Of a stretch of 64,000 nucleotides of DNA, positions 61,171-64,000 are shown in pieces (position 1 is the stretch's first letter; each line of letters starts with the position of its first letter). Made by a program: the position numbers and the translations under genes. The DNA lies in NCBI RefSeq assembly GCF_036227265.1, contig NZ_CP109446.1:1997501-2061500 (forward strand). The letters run 5' to 3'. This DNA is from Streptomyces sp. NBC_01476 (GTDB taxonomy: Bacteria; Actinomycetota; Actinomycetes; Streptomycetales; Streptomycetaceae). The notes under the pieces are model-generated. The model did no database searches and was not told the DNA's origin. It saw only the letters and a program-made list of their open reading frames with translations.

Positions 61171-61252
61171 AGCCGCGCCGGCCGGCCGGTCCGCTGCCGC
61201 TTTCCCGCCGCCCGCGGTGACGGCGTACCGACAGGCCACGTATCCTTTCCGC

Positions 61253-61930
61253 ATGGCGAGGAAGGAAACATCCGAGAACCCTGGACGTCTGCAGCAGATC
61301 GTCCAGACCTACAAGATGACCAGGCAGGCCGACAGCACGATCGGCCTTGTCCTTGCGGCTGTGGGAATCGTCACCTTTGGTGTCATCCTCGCCCTCGGCT
61401 TCTTGATCGGTCACCCCATCTACGCCGGCATCCTCGGCTTCCTGCTGGCTGTTCTCGCCATGGCGGTCGTCTTCGGCCGCCGCGCCGAGCGGGCCGCGTT
61501 CGGACAGCTCGAGGGCAAGCCGGGTGCCGCCGCTGCGGTACTGCAGAACGTACGCGGCTGGACCGTCACCCCCGCGGTGGCGATGAACAAGAGCCAGGAC
61601 GTCGTCCACCGGGCGGTCGGCAAGGCCGGCATCGTGCTGGTCGGCGAGGGCAACCCGAACCGGGTGAAGAGCCTGCTGGCCAATGAGAAGAAGAGGGTCG
61701 CCCGGGTCGTCTACGACGTGCCCGTGAACACCTTCATCGTCGGCACCGGCGAGGACGAGCTGCCGCTGAAGAAGCTGCGTGCCACGCTGATGCGGCTGCC
61801 GCGGCCGCTGAGCGGTGCGAAGACCACCGAGGTCAACGACCGGATGCGGGCGCTGGGCGATCTGATGAGCAACATGCCGATTCCGAAGGGTCCGATGCCG
61901 CGGGGCATGCGGATGCCGAGGGGCCGCTGA
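61253..61930 (+). CDS. DUF4191 membrane protein
   Basis: 225 residues. Two membrane helices (about 30-50 and 55-75) follow a short basic start; the soluble remainder has GKPGAAAAVLQNVRGWTVTPAVAMNKSQDVVHRAVGKAGIVLVGEG, GRV-type loops and an Arg/Met/Pro-rich tail (PKGPMPRGMRMPRGR). Homologue at the same place in mycobacteria (Rv2219). Start ATG at 61253 lies seven bases after TATCCT, so the transcript may be leaderless. Function unknown. Confidence 0.92.
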   Translation: MARKETSENPGRLQQIVQTYKMTRQADSTIGLVLAAVGIVTFGVILALGFLIGHPIYAGILGFLLAVLAMAVVFGRRAERAAFGQLEGKPGAAAAVLQNVRGWTVTPAVAMNKSQDVVHRAVGKAGIVLVGEGNPNRVKSLLANEKKRVARVVYDVPVNTFIVGTGEDELPLKKLRATLMRLPRPLSGAKTTEVNDRMRALGDLMSNMPIPKGPMPRGMRMPRGR

Positions 61931-61950
61931 GCCCTTCCCGCACGGGAAAC

Positions 61951-62003
61951 GCGACGCGCGGGGGGTCCGGGGGTGACGCACCCCCGGACCCCCCGCGCGT
62001 CGC
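61951..62003. terminator. 25-bp perfect hairpin between convergent DUF4191 and RDD genes
   Basis: Stem starts gcgacgcgcggggggtccgg (25 bp, no mismatch) with an acg loop. Between two convergent genes, it can stop both. Confidence 0.9.
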
Positions 62004-62118
62004 TGTGCTCCCGGCCGTGCCGGCCCGCTCGGCGTGCTGCTGCGGCCGTCGCGTGGCCGCGGCCGTCGCGTGAACGTCGCCTCGCCTGAAGAACGCCGCC
62101 GTTACGTGGACGTGGCCG

Positions 62119-62586
62119 TCACAGGCGGATCTCGACCGACTTGGCCGCCTTGTCGTGCAGGCCGCGGGTGTCGCGGTCCCAGACGACGGCGGGGATGACG
62201 AGCAGCAGCAGCACCGTACGGATCAGCACCGCGAGCGGCGACAGCCGGCCGCCGTCGAGCCGCGTCACCCGCAGGCGCAGCAGCAGCTTGCCGGGCGTAC
62301 TCCCTACGAGGGACAGACCCACCAGGCTCAGCACGGCGAAGACAACCAGTGCCCACGGATTGGACGCGTTGTAGTCACCGTGTGCGATCAGGCCGTATGC
62401 GATCAGCACGCACAGAATCCAGTCGACGAAGACCGCCGCCAGCCGCCGGCCGACCGGCGCGATCGACCCGGGGCCCTCCTCGGGCAGCCCCAGCCGTTCG
62501 CCGCGATAGCCGAACTCGACGCCCATCTCTTCGGCGGCCGCGCGGGGCCCCGAGAGCCACGATCCGATGACTTCCCTGTTGTCCAC
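62119..62586 (-). CDS. RDD-family membrane protein
   Basis: 155 residues. GRRLAAVFVDWILCVLIAYGLIA carries the Arg and Asp of the RDD signature, and a later DRDTRGLHDKAAKSVEI completes it. Three helices (about 47-68, 77-94, 118-136). Some RDD proteins act as Na+/H+ antiporters; function here unknown. GTG at 62586. Convergent with DUF4191 and divergent from glnA; a homologue precedes glnA1 in mycobacteria. Confidence 0.93.
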   Translation of the reverse strand: MDNREVIGSWLSGPRAAAEEMGVEFGYRGERLGLPEEGPGSIAPVGRRLAAVFVDWILCVLIAYGLIAHGDYNASNPWALVVFAVLSLVGLSLVGSTPGKLLLRLRVTRLDGGRLSPLAVLIRTVLLLLVIPAVVWDRDTRGLHDKAAKSVEIRL

Positions 62587-62650
62587 GCGTCCACGGTATC
62601 CCCCGTACGGCGCACGGAACCGCGCGGGTGCGTACCCCTCGGCGTAGCGG

Positions 62651-62688
62651 TTAACACCTCAGAAACAAATGGGTCATGCTGGAGAAAT
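62651..62688 (+). promoter_or_regulatory. Tandem GlnR boxes of glnA
   Basis: TTAAC-n6-GAAAC-n6-GTCAT-n6-GAAAT fits two a/b-site pairs of the actinobacterial GlnR consensus (gTnAc-n6-GaAAc) with exact six-base spacing. It lies 95-132 bp upstream of the glnA start, as expected for nitrogen control by GlnR. Confidence 0.8.
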
Positions 62689-62782
62689 CCCTGATCCCTA
62701 TGGTCGGGGCAGTGTGCGCCACCGCACTGGCCGCATCTCGATCGCCAACCCGACCCGAGGGGCCGGGCCTAGGAGGAGTTGG

Positions 62783-64000
62783 ATGTTCCAGAACGCCGAC
62801 GACGTCAACAAGTTCATCTCGGACGAGGGCGTCAAGTTCGTCGACGTCCGATTCTGTGACCTGCCCGGTGTGATGCAGCACTTCACGGTGCCGGTGTCGT
62901 CGTTCGACCCGACCGACGAGCTTGCCTTCGACGGTTCGTCCATCCGCGGCTTCCAGGCCATCCACGAGTCGGACATGGCGCTGCGCGCCGACCTCTCCAC
63001 GGCCCGCGTCGACCCGTTCCGCAAGGACAAGACGCTCAACATCAACTTCTTCATCCACGACCCGATCACCGGCGAGCAGTACAGCCGTGACCCGCGGAAC
63101 GTGGCGAAGAAGGCCGAGACGTACCTGGCCTCCACCGGCATCGCCGACACCGCGTACTTCGGCCCCGAGGCCGAGTTCTACGTCTTCGACAGCGCGCGCT
63201 TCGCGACCCGGGCGAACGAGTCCTTCTACCACATCGACTCCGAGGCGGGCGCCTGGAACACCGGTGCGCTGGAGGACAACCGCGGCTACAAGGTCCGCTA
63301 CAAGGGCGGCTACTTCCCGACGCCCCCGGTCGACCACTTCGCCGACCTGCGCGCGGAGATCTCCCTGGAGCTGGAGGCGGGCGGCCTGCAGGTCGAGCGC
63401 CAGCACCACGAGGTCGGCACCGCCGGCCAGGCGGAGATCAACTACAAGTTCAACACGCTGCTGGCCGCGGCCGACGACCTGATGCTCTTCAAGTACATCG
63501 TGAAGAACGTCGCCTGGCGCAACGGCAAGACCGCGACCTTCATGCCCAAGCCGATCTTCGGTGACAACGGCTCCGGTATGCACGTCCACCAGTCGCTCTG
63601 GCAGGGCGGCAACCCGCTCTTCTACGACGAGGCCGGTTACGCGGGTCTGTCGGACACCGCGCGCTACTACATCGGCGGCATCCTCAAGCACGCGCCCTCG
63701 CTGCTCGCCTTCACCAACCCGACGGTGAACTCCTACCACCGCCTGGTCCCCGGCTTCGAGGCCCCGGTCAACCTGGTCTACTCGCAGCGCAACCGCTCGG
63801 CCGCGATGCGGATCCCGATCACCGGGTCCAACCCGAAGGCCAAGCGGGTCGAGTTCCGCGCCCCTGACCCGTCCTCGAACCCGTACCTCGCCTTCTCCGC
63901 CCTGCTGCTGGCCGGCCTGGACGGCGTCAAGAACAAGATCGAGCCGGCCGAGCCGATCGACAAGGACCTCTACGAGCTCGCCCCGGAAGAGCACGCGAGC
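62783..64000 (+). CDS. glnA: Glutamine synthetase type I, 3' end outside window
   Basis: 406 codons are present of a ~469-residue enzyme that makes glutamine from glutamate, ammonia and [24 protein letters not shown] opens it; FDGSSIRGF and [14 protein letters not shown] are glutamine synthetase signatures, with metal-binding Glu in [10 protein letters not shown]. Tyr397 in [10 protein letters not shown] is the adenylylation site, so activity should also be tuned by GlnE. ATG at 62783 follows AGGAGGA at 6 nt. Tandem GlnR-like boxes lie upstream. Confidence 0.98.
   Translation, partial: MFQNADDVNKFISDEGVKFVDVRFCDLPGVMQHFTVPVSSFDPTDELAFDGSSIRGFQAIHESDMALRADLSTARVDPFRKDKTLNINFFIHDPITGEQYSRDPRNVAKKAETYLASTGIADTAYFGPEAEFYVFDSARFATRANESFYHIDSEAGAWNTGALEDNRGYKVRYKGGYFPTPPVDHFADLRAEISLELEAGGLQVERQHHEVGTAGQAEINYKFNTLLAAADDLMLFKYIVKNVAWRNGKTATFMPKPIFGDNGSGMHVHQSLWQGGNPLFYDEAGYAGLSDTARYYIGGILKHAPSLLAFTNPTVNSYHRLVPGFEAPVNLVYSQRNRSAAMRIPITGSNPKAKRVEFRAPDPSSNPYLAFSALLLAGLDGVKNKIEPAEPIDKDLYELAPEEHAS

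Overview
The window reads as a piece of a Streptomyces (high-GC actinomycete) chromosome core. Nearly all wobble positions are G/C, GTG starts are common, Shine-Dalgarno sites are GGAGG-like, and nearly every gene has a familiar Streptomyces counterpart. The order trpD - qcrBAC - ctaE - ctaF/D/C - adoK - erpA - cobT - cobS - pepA - lpdA/E2 - SDR - lipB - lipA - DUF4191 - RDD - glnA closely matches, from memory, the M. tuberculosis Rv2192c-Rv2220 region. This is therefore an ancient actinobacterial neighbourhood, not a mobile island.

Layout. 1-5 kb: a partial NYN/PIN-type protein, a rhomboid protease with a stand-alone Lrp/AsnC ligand-binding protein, a class V aminotransferase behind an apparent SAM-IV riboswitch, and trpD. 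5-14.6 kb: the respiratory bc1-aa3 supercomplex genes (qcrC-qcrA-qcrB, ctaE, ctaC-ctaD-ctaF, all minus strand), interrupted by an atypical receiver protein and a lipoprotein L,D-transpeptidase. 14.8-21.2 kb: a cysteine desulfurase-TusA fusion, adenosine-kinase-like adoK, a large anchored hypothetical, the Fe-S carrier erpA, and the Fe-S enzyme nadA with an inverted-repeat array in its promoter. 21.4-36.7 kb is the most accessory-like part: a GNAT protein, two truncated gene remnants, a GntR(YtrA)-ABC transporter operon with a visible operator, an Rpn-type nuclease, an XRE/DUF397 pair, an anti-sigma-like ATPase, a two-component system, PspA with PspAA, a methyltransferase and a lipoprotein HtrA-like protease.

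36.8-42.7 kb: late cobalamin genes (cobU fused to a degenerate metallo-beta-lactamase-like domain, cobT, cobS), interleaved with an MprF-like membrane protein and a rhomboid-like protein. 42.8-51.8 kb: pepA, then E3 (lpdA), E2 (two lipoyl domains), a GntR-type regulator and E1 (aceE). 52-58.5 kb: GNAT, DUF4240, SDR, an FAD oxidoreductase and a large XRE-type regulator, separated by repeat-rich spacers. 58.9-64 kb: lipB-lipA, which make the lipoyl cofactor used by the E2 just upstream, a small conserved gene, DUF4191, RDD and glnA (3' end outside the window) behind tandem GlnR-like boxes.

Themes. Lipoate synthesis and a lipoate-dependent dehydrogenase lie together, and Fe-S cluster supply genes lie beside Fe-S-dependent nadA, lipA and qcrA. 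Intergenic DNA is rich in long perfect terminator hairpins, in 12-bp tandem repeats at four places, and in a dispersed ~130-170 bp palindromic repeat. No tRNA, rRNA, CRISPR array, prophage or intact insertion sequence was seen. The best candidates for new biology are regulatory: the nadA, aceE, lpdA and ytrA-type operators and the SAM-IV-controlled aminotransferase.
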